Shown here piece by piece: positions 8,950-17,782 of a stretch of DNA of 40,177 bases (positions are counted from its first letter, which is position 1; the number at the start of each line of letters is the position of its first letter). The position numbers and the translations under genes were made by a program. The notes beneath the pieces were generated by a model, which did not search any database, had not been told where the DNA came from, and saw nothing but the letters and a program-made list of their open reading frames with translations. Source of the DNA: Cellvibrionaceae bacterium (GTDB lineage Bacteria > Pseudomonadota > Gammaproteobacteria > Pseudomonadales > Cellvibrionaceae); assembly GCA_021151615.1 (NCBI GenBank), contig JAGKXA010000053.1, forward strand, positions 1-40,177, in the 5' to 3' direction.

Positions 8950-9426
8950 TCAACTGCAGCGCGACAATGCCTGCGGGCGTTGGTCAGCTGATGGAATTAC
9001 GGCGGGGATTAACTCAAACACACTGCCTTTTTTGGTCGTCATGCGCAGGGATTTTTTATACATCCAGGATTCGTCAATCAAACCGTCGCGCACCCGCAAC
9101 AGAATGTGCGAACTGAACTCCAGGTAAGCACCGGTTGCCGGCAAGCCCATGAATTCTTCGTGGTGATAACCGCTAATACGGAAACGGATCAACACTTGCG
9201 AATCACTGGCCAGCAATTGGTCGATCGACCATTGGCGCTGCGCAAACACATCCACCAGATAATTGAAAAACCCCTGATATTCCGCGCGATTGGTGGGATC
9301 AAATTCCGGAAATCCCCAACAGTGAATCTGCGTGGCGAGCAGTTTATCGAACTGGCTGTGGGAACCCGAGAGGGCACCATTGAGGAATTGTTTGACCTGT
9401 GCGGCCAGGTGTTGGTGATGATACAT
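8950..9426 (-). CDS. SnoaL/ester-cyclase-like (NTF2-fold) protein
   Basis: A 158-residue protein with the pattern of SnoaL-like small alpha+beta barrel proteins: an N-terminal helical region, then FNYLVDVFAQRQWSIDQLLASD, a VLIRFRISGYH strand, FMGLPATGAYLEF and a C-terminal ILLRVRDGLIDESW strand. These proteins bind small hydrophobic ligands, and some act as cyclases or isomerases; the substrate here is unknown. The ATG at 9426 is preferred over upstream in-frame starts because AAGGAG (minus strand of 9432-9437) lies 5 bases before it. The SDR gene lies upstream on the same strand, about 190 bp away. Confidence 0.75.
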   Translation of the reverse strand: MYHHQHLAAQVKQFLNGALSGSHSQFDKLLATQIHCWGFPEFDPTNRAEYQGFFNYLVDVFAQRQWSIDQLLASDSQVLIRFRISGYHHEEFMGLPATGAYLEFSSHILLRVRDGLIDESWMYKKSLRMTTKKGSVFELIPAVIPSADQRPQALSRCS

Positions 9427-9533
9427 ATTGACTCCTTCCCTTGTGGGGACGCTAGTAATGTGCAGCCAGTTTGGTAGTACGGACTGCAGTGTGAAACCTT
9501 CCACCAAGGTAAGGTCAAGCACCGGCGAATTAT

Positions 9534-9590
9534 GTCAGTAGCCTCGCAGCAAATTGTCGCAGTTTGTAACCACCAGCGCGGGCTACTGAC
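9534..9590. repeat. inverted repeat, 10-bp arms
   Basis: GTCAGTAGCC (9534-9543) is repeated in inverted form as GGCTACTGAC (9581-9590), with a 37-base spacer. It lies between the SDR gene and the SnoaL-like gene, both on the minus strand. It could be a weak terminator without a T-tract or an attenuator-like hairpin; the function is not clear. Confidence 0.5.
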
Positions 9591-9616
9591 CAGACCTTCA
9601 TCTAAATTGGGGATGA

Positions 9617-10387
9617 TTAATAGGGGCTTTTTGTCGGGCGGATTATTATTTCACTCACATCGACGTCTGCCGGCTGCTCAATCGCATACACAATTGCGCG
9701 GGCGATAGCATCGGGCTTGAGCGCGATCTGGCGAAACTCATTCATTGCGGCGCGCGCGGCCGGATCGGAAATGGAATCCGCCAATTCCGATTCCACCACA
9801 CCGGGAGAAATAATGGTGACGCGAATATCGCCACCCAATTGTTCCTGACGCAGACCCTCGGAAATTGCGCGCACCGCATATTTGGTTGCGCAATACACAG
9901 CGGCGGTTGGATAAACCGCGTGACCGCCAATGGATGAAATGTTAATAAAGTGACCGCTGCCTTGCGCCTTCATCAATGGCAAACCGGCGGCAATACCGTA
10001 AAGCACACCTTTGATATTCACATCTACCATACGCTCCCATTCATCCAGCTTTAATTCCTCCAGTGCCGAGAGCGGCATTACACCAGCGTTATTCACGATT
10101 ACATCCACCCGGCCAAATTGTTCGCGCGCCAGGCCGATCAGCGCGTCTACTTGTTCTTTACGGATAACATCTGTCGCCAGGAAAGCTACCGTACCGCCCG
10201 CCGCACGGATTTTTTCCGCCAGGATTTCCAGGCGTTGTTGGCGGCGTGCACCTAACACGACAGTATGGCCAGCTTGCGCTAATGCCAGCGCCGCCGTCTC
10301 ACCAATACCGCTACTGGCACCGGTGATAACAACAACTTTTTTCTCATTGCTCGATTGAAGAGTCGACAGGGTTTGCAGGTTTGACAT
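9617..10387 (-). CDS. short-chain dehydrogenase/reductase (SDR), NAD(P)-dependent
   Basis: A 256-residue classical SDR. The Rossmann glycine motif TGASSGIG is at 22-29, Arg48/Arg49 after the second strand suggest NADP preference, NNAG is at 99-102, and the catalytic residues are Ser152, Tyr165 and Lys169 (YCATK). The C-terminus VSEIIIRPT matches the YdfG-like subgroup that reduces short hydroxy- or keto-acids and similar carbonyls; the substrate is unknown. The start at 10387 is chosen over an upstream ATG because GAGGAG lies 6 bases before it. It is divergent from an AraC-type regulator 218 bp away, a common arrangement in which the regulator controls the SDR gene. Confidence 0.9.
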   Translation of the reverse strand: MSNLQTLSTLQSSNEKKVVVITGASSGIGETAALALAQAGHTVVLGARRQQRLEILAEKIRAAGGTVAFLATDVIRKEQVDALIGLAREQFGRVDVIVNNAGVMPLSALEELKLDEWERMVDVNIKGVLYGIAAGLPLMKAQGSGHFINISSIGGHAVYPTAAVYCATKYAVRAISEGLRQEQLGGDIRVTIISPGVVESELADSISDPAARAAMNEFRQIALKPDAIARAIVYAIEQPADVDVSEIIIRPTKSPY

Positions 10388-10605
10388 GGATGGCTCCTCG
10401 ATAAGGGTCAGCGTGGAAAGGGCCGGTGAATTCCGTCCCGCTGGAGCCACTATAGGGAGCCGGCTATTTTGGTCGGTAGCCAATTCCTCGCCAGTCATTG
10501 CCTAAAACTCCAGACTACTCACCCAAGCGGTTCAACCGTTAATCGCAAGCAGTTACACTCACTGGTAACAAAAACGGGCAATCGCGAACCACGAGAAGTA
10601 CCCCC

Positions 10606-11523
10606 ATGAGCAATCAAATGGACCATCTTTTGGATGAACTGGCGCTGCGTGCACAACGCCTGGCGGCACACGAGGGCATGACAGCCACTGCCCTTGGCTG
10701 CTTGCAATTATTTCGCAGCGACCAACCCACCGAAATAACCCACAGTATTTATGAACCCTCGGTGTGCATAATCGCGCAGGGGCAGAAGCAAGCGCGTCTG
10801 GGCGACGAAATTTATGTGTATAACCCACTGCATTACCTGGTCGCGGCTGTGGATTTGCCAGTGCGAGGCCAGGTTATTGAAGCTACGCCCGAGCACCCCT
10901 ATCTCTGCATTCGCCTCGGTTTGAAGCCGCAAAAAATCAGCGAAATGCTGGTTGAAAACCCTCAACTGTTGCGGCCGGAAAAAACGCCGGCACGCGGGCT
11001 CTTTGTAAGTCAGGCGAATTATCAATTATTGGATGCGGTGTTGCGCTTGATGCGCTTGCTGGATACTCCAGAAGATCTGCCTGTGCTGGCGCCGATGGCG
11101 GAGCGCGAAATCCTGTATCGGTTACTGCAAGATGAACAAGCCATTACCTTGCAACAAACCGTGCAAAAGGATGGCCATGCACAACAAATTGCGCGTGTTA
11201 TCGCCGCATTGAAACGCGACTTTCATAAAAACTGGCGAATTGAAGATCTGGCACAAATCGCATGCATGAGCAACTCGGCATTACATGCGCACTTTAAAAG
11301 CATTACCAATATGACGCCGTTACAATTCCAGAAACAATTACGCTTACAAGAAGCGCGACGCTTATTGTTCAGTGAAAATCTGGATGCAGCAACAGCAAGC
11401 CACAAGGTTGGCTACGAAAGTCCGTCGCAATTTAATCGTGAATATCATCGGCTATTTGGTTTACCTCCGCTGCGCGATCTTGCGCGTATACGCAATGCTT
11501 CACCAACGCTGCTAAACGCATAG
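10606..11523 (+). CDS. AraC-family transcriptional regulator
   Basis: A 305-residue protein. The N-terminal half is the AraC-type ligand/arm domain of the DUF1-like N-domain group (YEPSVCIIAQGQKQARLGDEIYVY, PVRGQVIEA). The C-terminal 95 residues hold two helix-turn-helix units (IEDLAQIACMSNSALHAHFK and ATASHKVGYESPSQFNREYHRLFG) ending PLRDLARIR. It binds DNA and probably controls the divergent SDR gene. The 218-bp intergenic region contains no other gene. The ligand is unknown; redox-active or carbonyl compounds would fit the SDR pairing, but this is inference. Confidence 0.92.
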   Translation: MSNQMDHLLDELALRAQRLAAHEGMTATALGCLQLFRSDQPTEITHSIYEPSVCIIAQGQKQARLGDEIYVYNPLHYLVAAVDLPVRGQVIEATPEHPYLCIRLGLKPQKISEMLVENPQLLRPEKTPARGLFVSQANYQLLDAVLRLMRLLDTPEDLPVLAPMAEREILYRLLQDEQAITLQQTVQKDGHAQQIARVIAALKRDFHKNWRIEDLAQIACMSNSALHAHFKSITNMTPLQFQKQLRLQEARRLLFSENLDAATASHKVGYESPSQFNREYHRLFGLPPLRDLARIRNASPTLLNA

Positions 11524-11683
11524 GCAAGGCGGCCAGTCACCTGCCGCAAAACGTTGATGTTCCGCGAGAAACAGTACCGAAAATTGAGTGCAACTGGCGG
11601 CGTAGCTGCCTGTTAAGATCAGGAAAAACCTGTTGTCGTGCAGTTGAATTTATTTTTGGCCGTGACAGGAGGAGTTATTAATT

Positions 11684-11812
11684 ATGCAACAGGCGATGCA
11701 TTCCTCTCAGAAAATACATCGCCTCATCGGGAAACCGGTACCACAAACCCATTGGCGGACGCCAAGTCACCACCGCAAACGCCTTATTCATCGTTATTGT
11801 CTTGCACAGTGA
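11684..11812 (+). CDS. possible 42-residue basic small protein
   Basis: An ATG at 11684 follows an excellent AGGAGGAG (11667-11674) at a 9-base spacing, and the frame runs 42 codons. The product is rich in His, Arg and Lys with no hydrophobic segment and resembles nothing I know. All three plus-strand frames are open here and a different 76-codon frame overlaps it (start 11638), so composition alone is no proof. The ribosome binding site is the only positive evidence. Confidence 0.3.
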   Translation: MQQAMHSSQKIHRLIGKPVPQTHWRTPSHHRKRLIHRYCLAQ

Positions 11813-12253
11813 CGGGCAAGCGAAAAACTTATCCCTGGCCATTCCCAAAAACCGGTGAAAACCGTTAATGGGCGGCTGCCTGGTTTGCCCCGACAGTTTT
11901 CCAGTGAGGTTTAACCCTTGCCATTACAACAATTATTCATCGTTATTGTGGGTGCTATTGTCGGCGAGATCCCCACTTAAAACCTGAACCGATATCACAA
12001 CTTTTTTTGCATAAAAAATGATTTTTTAGAACTGTGATTAAGGTCGCGCCCAAAGCAAAACTTCATCAAACAAGTTCCTTTTACAATTTTTTGCGCTTAA
12101 TTAAGCCTGGTGAATCAATAATGCCAAGCAGGTACAGGTTTTCTGACCCGTCAGTTCGCAAAATGAGATGCCGCACAAACAGTATCAGACAAAGTTTTCC
12201 TGAAAATTCCTCTTCTGGCGAATTAACAGCCACTACACTCAGGAATAGCCATC
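11813..12253. other. gene-poor stretch with a 17-bp direct repeat
   Basis: No recognisable gene is seen. The 17-mer TTATTCATCGTTATTGT occurs at 11784-11800 and again at 11933-11949, and each copy has a frame reading LFIVIV. A TTG at 11918, preceded by GAGG, opens a 20-codon hydrophobic ORF ending at 11980. A 100-codon ORF (12034-12336) has unremarkable composition; only its last 22 codons have a ribosome binding site. AT-rich runs near 12000-12030 may hold a promoter. Confidence 0.4.
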
Positions 12254-12267
12254 AAGGAGCTTTACTC

Positions 12268-12336
12268 ATGACCATGGATCCATTTATACAAGTTGCTATC
12301 AAGATCAAACCCTGGAACGTGAATACAGATGAATAA
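12268..12336 (+). CDS. possible 22-residue leader peptide overlapping the GGDEF gene
   Basis: An ATG at 12268 follows AAGGAG (12254-12259) at an 8-base spacing. Its 22 codons end at TAA 12334-12336, overlapping the ATG of the downstream GAF-GGDEF gene (12329) by 8 bases. The GGDEF start itself has only a weak upstream GGAAC. This layout fits translational coupling, in which ribosomes finishing the short ORF restart on the GGDEF frame. The peptide has no signal or repeated codons suggesting amino-acid attenuation. Confidence 0.4.
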   Translation: MTMDPFIQVAIKIKPWNVNTDE

Positions 12337-13564
12337 GGTGCGTAAGCGGTCCACCTTACTACTGGCAGGCGCCGCCAGCTTGCCAACTCACGCCATGGCT
12401 GCCGCCGATTACGGTTGGGTATACATCGGTGTAGGTGTTCTTAGCGGTCTGCTACTGTTCGCGGCGGCGGCCCTGCATACCTATAGAGTTAATCGCAAAT
12501 TACACAACATGGTGCGACTCATGCGCAGTGTGGATGTGCAACAGCGCAACCACAACCTGGTACTCGCACAAATTGCCGCCGACGACCCTCTCAATGAAAT
12601 CATGACCAGTCTGGTTCAAGGCGTCGAGAATGTTAACCCGGAGCTGCGCTGCAGTATTTTATTAATTGATCAAGAGCAACAGTGTTTTCACCTGGCAGCA
12701 GCCCCGAGCCTGCCCGGTTTTTATTGCGATGCTATTGATGGACTCGCTTTTGATAGCACACTGGCCGCGTTTGGTGAGGCTGCGGTCACTGGGCAACGCG
12801 CTATCACCACCGACATTCAAACACACCCCAACTGGTCGGGGTTCAGGGAACTTGCAGCCCAGGCCAATCTGGCGTCCTGTTGGGCTGAGCCAATTACCAA
12901 TCACAACAACCAGGTACTCGGCGTGTTTGTGATTTATAAAAGCCGAATAGGTACGCCCGACGCGGACGAAATCAAACTGATCGATGAATCTGCCTATCTC
13001 GCTGAAATCGCCATTGAACGCAAGCTGTCACTGGAAGCCCTGCGTAAAAGTGAAGAGTTGCATCGCATCATGGCGCAGCACGACAACCTCACGGGTTTAC
13101 CCAATCGCGCCTTGTTTGATGACCGCTTGCAACAGGCACTCGGTTATTGCAAACGACATGAACGCGTACTCGCCGTTATGTTGTTGGATCTGGACAAATT
13201 CAAGCCGGTTAATGACCGTCATGGCCATGCCTGCGGCGATGAATTATTAAAACAAGTCGCTCAACGTTTACTCAGCTGCGTGCGCTCGTCGGATACTGTC
13301 GCGCGCATTGGCGGTGATGAATTTGTCATTTTATTGCATCAAATTGACGATATGGCGCACGCCAATATTGTCAGCGATAAAATCCAGCAAGCGCTGGGCA
13401 GTTTATTTTTTGTGGGCGACCAACGAATTCAAATTGGCTGCAGCATAGGTACCGCCTTTTATCCGCAAGACGGTAGTGATGCGCATGAATTAACGCAAGT
13501 TGCCGATCAACGCATGTACCAGCAAAAGCATCAAAACCCGATCAGCCTATTTGTCCGAGGTTAA
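12329..13564 (+). CDS. membrane GAF-GGDEF diguanylate cyclase
   Basis: A 411-residue protein predicted to make c-di-GMP from two GTP. The N-terminus has a signal-like segment (about 8-25) and a membrane helix (about 30-50), then a GAF domain (about 75-230) and a GGDEF domain (about 245-405). The active site GGDEF is intact at 328-332. The product-inhibition I-site RSSD is at 319-322, the usual five residues before it, so feedback control is expected. The DNLTGLPNR and DLDKFKPVND motifs are also present. It has no EAL domain. Its start overlaps a possible leader peptide. The next gene downstream is convergent. Confidence 0.92.
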   Translation: MNKVRKRSTLLLAGAASLPTHAMAAADYGWVYIGVGVLSGLLLFAAAALHTYRVNRKLHNMVRLMRSVDVQQRNHNLVLAQIAADDPLNEIMTSLVQGVENVNPELRCSILLIDQEQQCFHLAAAPSLPGFYCDAIDGLAFDSTLAAFGEAAVTGQRAITTDIQTHPNWSGFRELAAQANLASCWAEPITNHNNQVLGVFVIYKSRIGTPDADEIKLIDESAYLAEIAIERKLSLEALRKSEELHRIMAQHDNLTGLPNRALFDDRLQQALGYCKRHERVLAVMLLDLDKFKPVNDRHGHACGDELLKQVAQRLLSCVRSSDTVARIGGDEFVILLHQIDDMAHANIVSDKIQQALGSLFFVGDQRIQIGCSIGTAFYPQDGSDAHELTQVADQRMYQQKHQNPISLFVRG

Positions 13565-13664
13565 GATAAAAAAGGGCAACCCAAAGATTGCCCATTAAGC
13601 CGACTCATGAAGCAGTCGAAGAAGAAGGGAAGCTCACTTACAAACCAAAAGCTGTTACAAAAAA

Positions 13665-13997
13665 TTACGCCTGAACCTGCACCAGCCCATCATCCAGACG
13701 CACCGGAAATACGGTAATTTTGTATTCCGGCTTTTCCAGGCACTCACCGGTACGCAGGTTGTAGTGCTCTTTATAAAGCGGCGATGCCACAACCACTTCA
13801 TCACCTATTGAACCAATAATTCCACGCGACAGGACGTTGGCCTCACCAATAGGATCGTAGTTGGACACCGCAAAAACTTCGTTCAAACGACGTGAACGGA
13901 AAATCGCTACTTGCTGTTTATTTACCAGCGCGCACACACCAGTGTCAGGTAATAAATCACTTAATTCACACACGCTGATCCAGGGTTTTTCGCTCAT
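13665..13997 (-). CDS. nirD: nitrite reductase (NADH) small subunit
   Basis: A 110-residue partner of NirB in cytosolic siroheme nitrite reductase (nitrite to ammonium). It carries the NirD pattern NYDPIGEANVLSRGIIGS and SPLYKEHYNLRTGECLE, a Rieske-fold protein that, as in E. coli NirD, lacks the Cys/His cluster ligands. The ATG at 13997 gives the usual family length; a GTG four codons upstream is possible. It is the last gene of the cobA-nirB-nirD set, separated from nirB by a palindromic repeat. A weak hairpin (GGGCAA/TTGCCC, 13571-13594) lies beyond the stop. Confidence 0.95.
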   Translation of the reverse strand: MSEKPWISVCELSDLLPDTGVCALVNKQQVAIFRSRRLNEVFAVSNYDPIGEANVLSRGIIGSIGDEVVVASPLYKEHYNLRTGECLEKPEYKITVFPVRLDDGLVQVQA

Positions 13998-14026
13998 AAT
14001 TTTTCTCACTCAATATTTTTGACGCT

Positions 14027-14105
14027 TAGCCCGTATGGAGCCCGGCGCAATACGGGGTTTTCATTTATTTGCAATCCCGTATTTCGTTAGACTCCATACG
14101 GGCTA
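14027..14105. repeat. REP-like palindromic element between nirB and nirD
   Basis: The outer arms are 14 bp and perfect (14027-14040 TAGCCCGTATGGAG with 14092-14105). An inner 8-bp pair (AATACGGG 14049-14056 with CCCGTATT 14076-14083) completes a long folded hairpin of about 79 bases. Its ends (TAGCCCGTATGGAG...) resemble the dispersed palindromes reading TAGCCCGGAT... that I recall from many gammaproteobacteria. It lies inside the presumed operon and could trim or stabilise the nirB end of the message. Confidence 0.7.
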
Positions 14106-14110
14106 CATTT

Positions 14111-16651
14111 TTAATCCACCAATTCCACAAACTGGATATTGCTGTTTTTGCGTTCCAGCGCAGTTGCAGGGCGAATTTGTTCGCGCTCTACCACGTAAGC
14201 GAGATTGTCATCTTTGGCGTCGCTGTTAATAAAGTGCTTGAAGCGTTTTTGTAACTCTTCATTTTCAACGGTAGTTTTCCACTCGCACTGGTATTGGCTG
14301 ATGTTGTAATTCATTTGTGCTTCCAGCTCGGCACACAAGCCAAGCTTGTCATCGATCACCACTTTCTTCAGGTAATCCAGGCCACCCTCCATGTTTTCCA
14401 TCCACACAGAGGTACGTTGCAAACGATCTGCGGTGCGAATGTAGAACATCATTACGCGGTCGATATATTTAATCAGGGTGACATCATCCAAACCGGTCGC
14501 AAACAAATCCGCGTGACGTGGACGCATACCGCCGTTGCCACACACATACAAACTCCAACCCGTTTCCGTAGCGATTACACCAAAGTCTTTGGATTGCGCT
14601 TCCGCACATTCGCGCGTACAACCCGAAACAGCAAATTTCATTTTGTGCGGTGAACGAACCCCTTTGTAGCGATTTTCCAAAATGATCGCCATTCCAACCG
14701 AGTCGAGAACCCCATAACGGCACCAGGTAGACCCCACGCAGGATTTCACAGTACGCAGGGATTTACCGTAGGCGTGGCCAGTTTCAAAACCGGCGTCAAC
14801 CAGTTTTTTCCAGATAGCGGGTAACTGGTGCAATTGTGCACCGAACAAATCGATACGCTGGCCGCCGGTGATTTTGGTGTAGAGCTTGTACTCTTTCGCC
14901 ACCTCACCCAGCACAATTAATTTCTCAGGCGTAATTTCACCGCCAGCGATGCGCGGCACGATTGAGTAGGTGCCGTCTTTTTGCATGTTGCCAAGGAAAA
15001 TATCGTTAGTGTCTTGCAGGCCGATATGCTTTTTATCCAGAACATATTCATTCCAGAAACCGGCCAGGATAGAAGCCACTGCAGGCTTGCAAATATCACA
15101 GCCCAAGCCGTGACCATGTGAATCCAACAATTCATCAAAGGTTTTGATTTGTTTGATACGCACTATGTCTGCCAATTCCTGACGAGAGTGAGGGAAGTGC
15201 TCGCAAATATGATTGCAAACTTCTACACCGAGTTTTTTCAACTCTGAATCCATCACTTGTTTCGCCAACGCAGAACAACCACCGCAACCGGTTGATGCTT
15301 TGGTCACTGCTTTAATGTCGCCCAGGGTGCGCGCGCCGTCTTGAACGGCACAACAAATTGCGCCTTTGCTCACATCGTAGCAAGAACACACGCAGGCAGA
15401 TTCTGGCAATGCATCTACACCTATTGCCGCACCGCCGCCTTCAACGTTAGGCAGGATCAGGCAATTAGGATCTTCCGGTAAATCCATACCGTTAACGCAC
15501 ATGGATTGCAAAGTACCATAGGCTTCTACATCACCCACCAATACGGCGCCGAGCAATTTCTTGTTGTCAGCAGAAACAATAATACGTTTGTAAACTTCTT
15601 CTACATCATTGCTGTAGGTGTAGCTGAGTGAACCGGGGGTGTTGCCGTGTGCATCACCAACAGATGCTACGTCAACACCGAGCAATTTCAACTTGGTGCT
15701 CATATCCGCACCCATAAATTGATCGCTACCACCGGTGATGTGCGACACAGCGACTTTCGCCATTTGATAACCGGGCGCGACCAAACCGTAAATACGGTTA
15801 TTCCAGAGCGCACACTCACCAATGGCATAAACATCTTTAATTGTGGTTTGGCAATTGTTGTCCACCACAATACCGCCACGCTCGCCGACACCAATGCCAA
15901 ATTTGCGTGCGAGTTCATCCTGTGGGCGAATACCTGCAGAGAACAAAATCATATCGGTTTCCAGATGGCTGCCATCGGCAAAATTCATGCGATAGCGCGC
16001 TTCAGTACCGGCAACAATTTCGTTAGTCGCTTTTTGGGTGTGAACTTTTACACCTATTGCTTCGATTTTGCGACGCAGTAATTTACCGCCACCTTCATCA
16101 AGTTGCACGGCCATCAAACGCGGTGCAAATTCCACCACATGGGTTTCAAGGCCAGCGGCTTTCAATGCGGCAGCCGCTTCCAAACCTAACAAGCCACCAC
16201 CGACGACTACGCCAATTTTACTTTGTTGGGCAGACGCAGTAATGCGCTCCAAATCTTCAATGGTGCGGTACACCAGACAGTGCTCACCATTGTTGCCAGG
16301 AATTGGCGGCACAAAGGGGAATGAACCTGTAGCCAGAATTAATTTGTCATAGCCTTCGCGACGACCAGAGGCAGTAACAATTTCTTTGTTTTCAAAATCC
16401 AGGCCGACAACTTTATCGCTCAGGATATATTGCACCGATTTTTCATCGTAATAATCCGTGCTGGTCAGCATCAGATCTTCAGCGGTAGAACCGGAAAAAT
16501 ATTTGGAGAGTTGTACGCGATCGTAAGCGAGGCGCGGCTCTTCCGAGAAGGTGATTACCTGGTATTGATCCGCGTCAGCCTGATTCACCAGATTGTCGAT
16601 AAATTTATGGCCAACCATGCCGTTGCCAACAACAATAATACGCTTCTTCAT
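14111..16651 (-). CDS. nirB: nitrite reductase (NADH) large subunit
   Basis: An 846-residue multidomain enzyme that reduces nitrite to ammonium with NADH. The N-terminal pyridine-nucleotide oxidoreductase part starts KRIIVVGNGMVG and has a second NAD motif GGGLLGLEAA. Next come BFD-like [2Fe-2S] regions (CVCSCYDV, STGCGGC, GCDICKP), then the sulfite/nitrite reductase ferredoxin-like and catalytic halves. The siroheme/[4Fe-4S] ligands are Cys638, Cys644, Cys678 and Cys682. The ATG at 16651 is preferred (GAGG upstream) over a GTG four codons before it. cobA lies 71 bp upstream and provides the siroheme precursor; nirD follows. All key residues are present. Confidence 0.97.
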   Translation of the reverse strand: MKKRIIVVGNGMVGHKFIDNLVNQADADQYQVITFSEEPRLAYDRVQLSKYFSGSTAEDLMLTSTDYYDEKSVQYILSDKVVGLDFENKEIVTASGRREGYDKLILATGSFPFVPPIPGNNGEHCLVYRTIEDLERITASAQQSKIGVVVGGGLLGLEAAAALKAAGLETHVVEFAPRLMAVQLDEGGGKLLRRKIEAIGVKVHTQKATNEIVAGTEARYRMNFADGSHLETDMILFSAGIRPQDELARKFGIGVGERGGIVVDNNCQTTIKDVYAIGECALWNNRIYGLVAPGYQMAKVAVSHITGGSDQFMGADMSTKLKLLGVDVASVGDAHGNTPGSLSYTYSNDVEEVYKRIIVSADNKKLLGAVLVGDVEAYGTLQSMCVNGMDLPEDPNCLILPNVEGGGAAIGVDALPESACVCSCYDVSKGAICCAVQDGARTLGDIKAVTKASTGCGGCSALAKQVMDSELKKLGVEVCNHICEHFPHSRQELADIVRIKQIKTFDELLDSHGHGLGCDICKPAVASILAGFWNEYVLDKKHIGLQDTNDIFLGNMQKDGTYSIVPRIAGGEITPEKLIVLGEVAKEYKLYTKITGGQRIDLFGAQLHQLPAIWKKLVDAGFETGHAYGKSLRTVKSCVGSTWCRYGVLDSVGMAIILENRYKGVRSPHKMKFAVSGCTRECAEAQSKDFGVIATETGWSLYVCGNGGMRPRHADLFATGLDDVTLIKYIDRVMMFYIRTADRLQRTSVWMENMEGGLDYLKKVVIDDKLGLCAELEAQMNYNISQYQCEWKTTVENEELQKRFKHFINSDAKDDNLAYVVEREQIRPATALERKNSNIQFVELVD

Positions 16652-16722
16652 ACACTGCCTCACGGTCGTAAAATTTTTTGTATTAACTAATTTGGAAAAA
16701 CGTTTTCACATCAGGGCTTTTA

Positions 16723-17604
16723 TCAAGCCAATAAGCACTGAGGCTCAGCCGCGTGGGCTTCAACAGTTGCCTGTAATTTTTCGCGCATACGCACCACTTC
16801 ACCGACAATAATCAGCGCTGGTGATTGCACTTGCTCGCGGATGACAGCCGCCGGAAATTCACTCAGGGAAGAAATAATATTGCGCTGATCGGCACGGCAA
16901 CCATTTTCGATAATGGCCACCGGAGTATCCGCAGCCAAACCGCCCGCCAACAATTTGGAAGAAATTTCATCGGCACGGGTCAAGCCCATGTAAAACACCA
17001 GGGTGTGTTTTAATTGCGCGAGCGCATCCCAATTCAGGTCGAGGCTTTTTTCAGCGTGACCCGTAACAAAGGTACAGCCCTGTGACAAACCGCGATGGGT
17101 TAAAGGAATATCGGCATAAGTACTGCAACCGGATGCAGAGGTAATACCGGGAATCACATCGGCCTCAATACCGGCGCTGCGCAATTCCAACAGCTCCTCG
17201 CCGCCGCGACCAAACACAAAAGGATCACCGCCTTTAATACGGCAAACGTTTAAACCCAACTTTGCCTGGTTAACCAGCAATTGGTTTAAATCTTCCTGGG
17301 CAATACTGTGTTTGTTTTTCGCTTTGCCCACGTAGAAAGAAGGAATGTTTTTGGGGAAGAGCGCGCGAATCTCGGCACTCACCAGGTAATCGTAAAAAAT
17401 CACGTCGGCAGAGTTGATCGCACGCATGGCTTTTACGGTGAGCAACTCGGCATCACCCGGGCCAGCACCTACCAGCCATACTTTTCCAGCGCGATTTTTC
17501 TTGCTGTAGTCATCGCCTTTTTTAGCTGAACCATCACCACCTATACGCGCTTTCAACATCGCCGAAGGAAGGATTTCTACATTAGCTTTAAGGAAATTGA
17601 TCAT
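16723..17604 (-). CDS. cobA: uroporphyrinogen-III C-methyltransferase (SUMT)
   Basis: It methylates uroporphyrinogen III twice with SAM to give precorrin-2, the siroheme precursor needed by NirB. The core has GAGPGD (46-51), GGDPFVFGRGGEE, the GITSASG and PLTHRG motifs, and FVTGHA. At 293 residues it has about 40 extra N-terminal residues, rich in Lys and Gly, before the catalytic core. No dehydrogenase/chelatase (Met8) part is attached, so siroheme completion needs another gene. The ATG at 17604 has an AGGTG just upstream that lies in a small hairpin (17612-17632). It is the first gene of the nitrite operon. Confidence 0.95.
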   Translation of the reverse strand: MINFLKANVEILPSAMLKARIGGDGSAKKGDDYSKKNRAGKVWLVGAGPGDAELLTVKAMRAINSADVIFYDYLVSAEIRALFPKNIPSFYVGKAKNKHSIAQEDLNQLLVNQAKLGLNVCRIKGGDPFVFGRGGEELLELRSAGIEADVIPGITSASGCSTYADIPLTHRGLSQGCTFVTGHAEKSLDLNWDALAQLKHTLVFYMGLTRADEISSKLLAGGLAADTPVAIIENGCRADQRNIISSLSEFPAAVIREQVQSPALIIVGEVVRMREKLQATVEAHAAEPQCLLA

Positions 17605-17611
17605 GGCAACA

Positions 17612-17632
17612 CCTGCGTTTTGATTACGCAGG
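17612..17632 (-). promoter_or_regulatory. hairpin overlapping the cobA ribosome binding site
   Basis: CCTGCG (17612-17617) pairs with CGCAGG (17627-17632) around a 9-base loop. On the minus strand the 3' arm carries the AGG of the cobA Shine-Dalgarno region, 8 bases before the ATG. It could modulate translation of cobA. It is only six base pairs. Confidence 0.35.
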
Positions 17633-17782
17633 GGTAATTGCAAGGCAAATGCCAGAACGCAAATATCACCAAAAAATAATTTTTATTTTATTTAAATCAA
17701 TAAGTTATGAATGCCATTCAGAACCAATCCAGCCATCGAGGGAATTCGAGGCAACCCCCATAAAATCACTTTGTGTTTTTTG

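Noticed and set aside
11638..11868. 76-codon ORF
   Set aside because: It has no ribosome binding site at its start and overlaps a better-started 42-codon frame; composition gives no support.
12034..12336. 100-codon ORF before the GGDEF gene
   Set aside because: Only its last 22 codons follow a ribosome site; the upstream part looks non-coding. The short form is reported instead.
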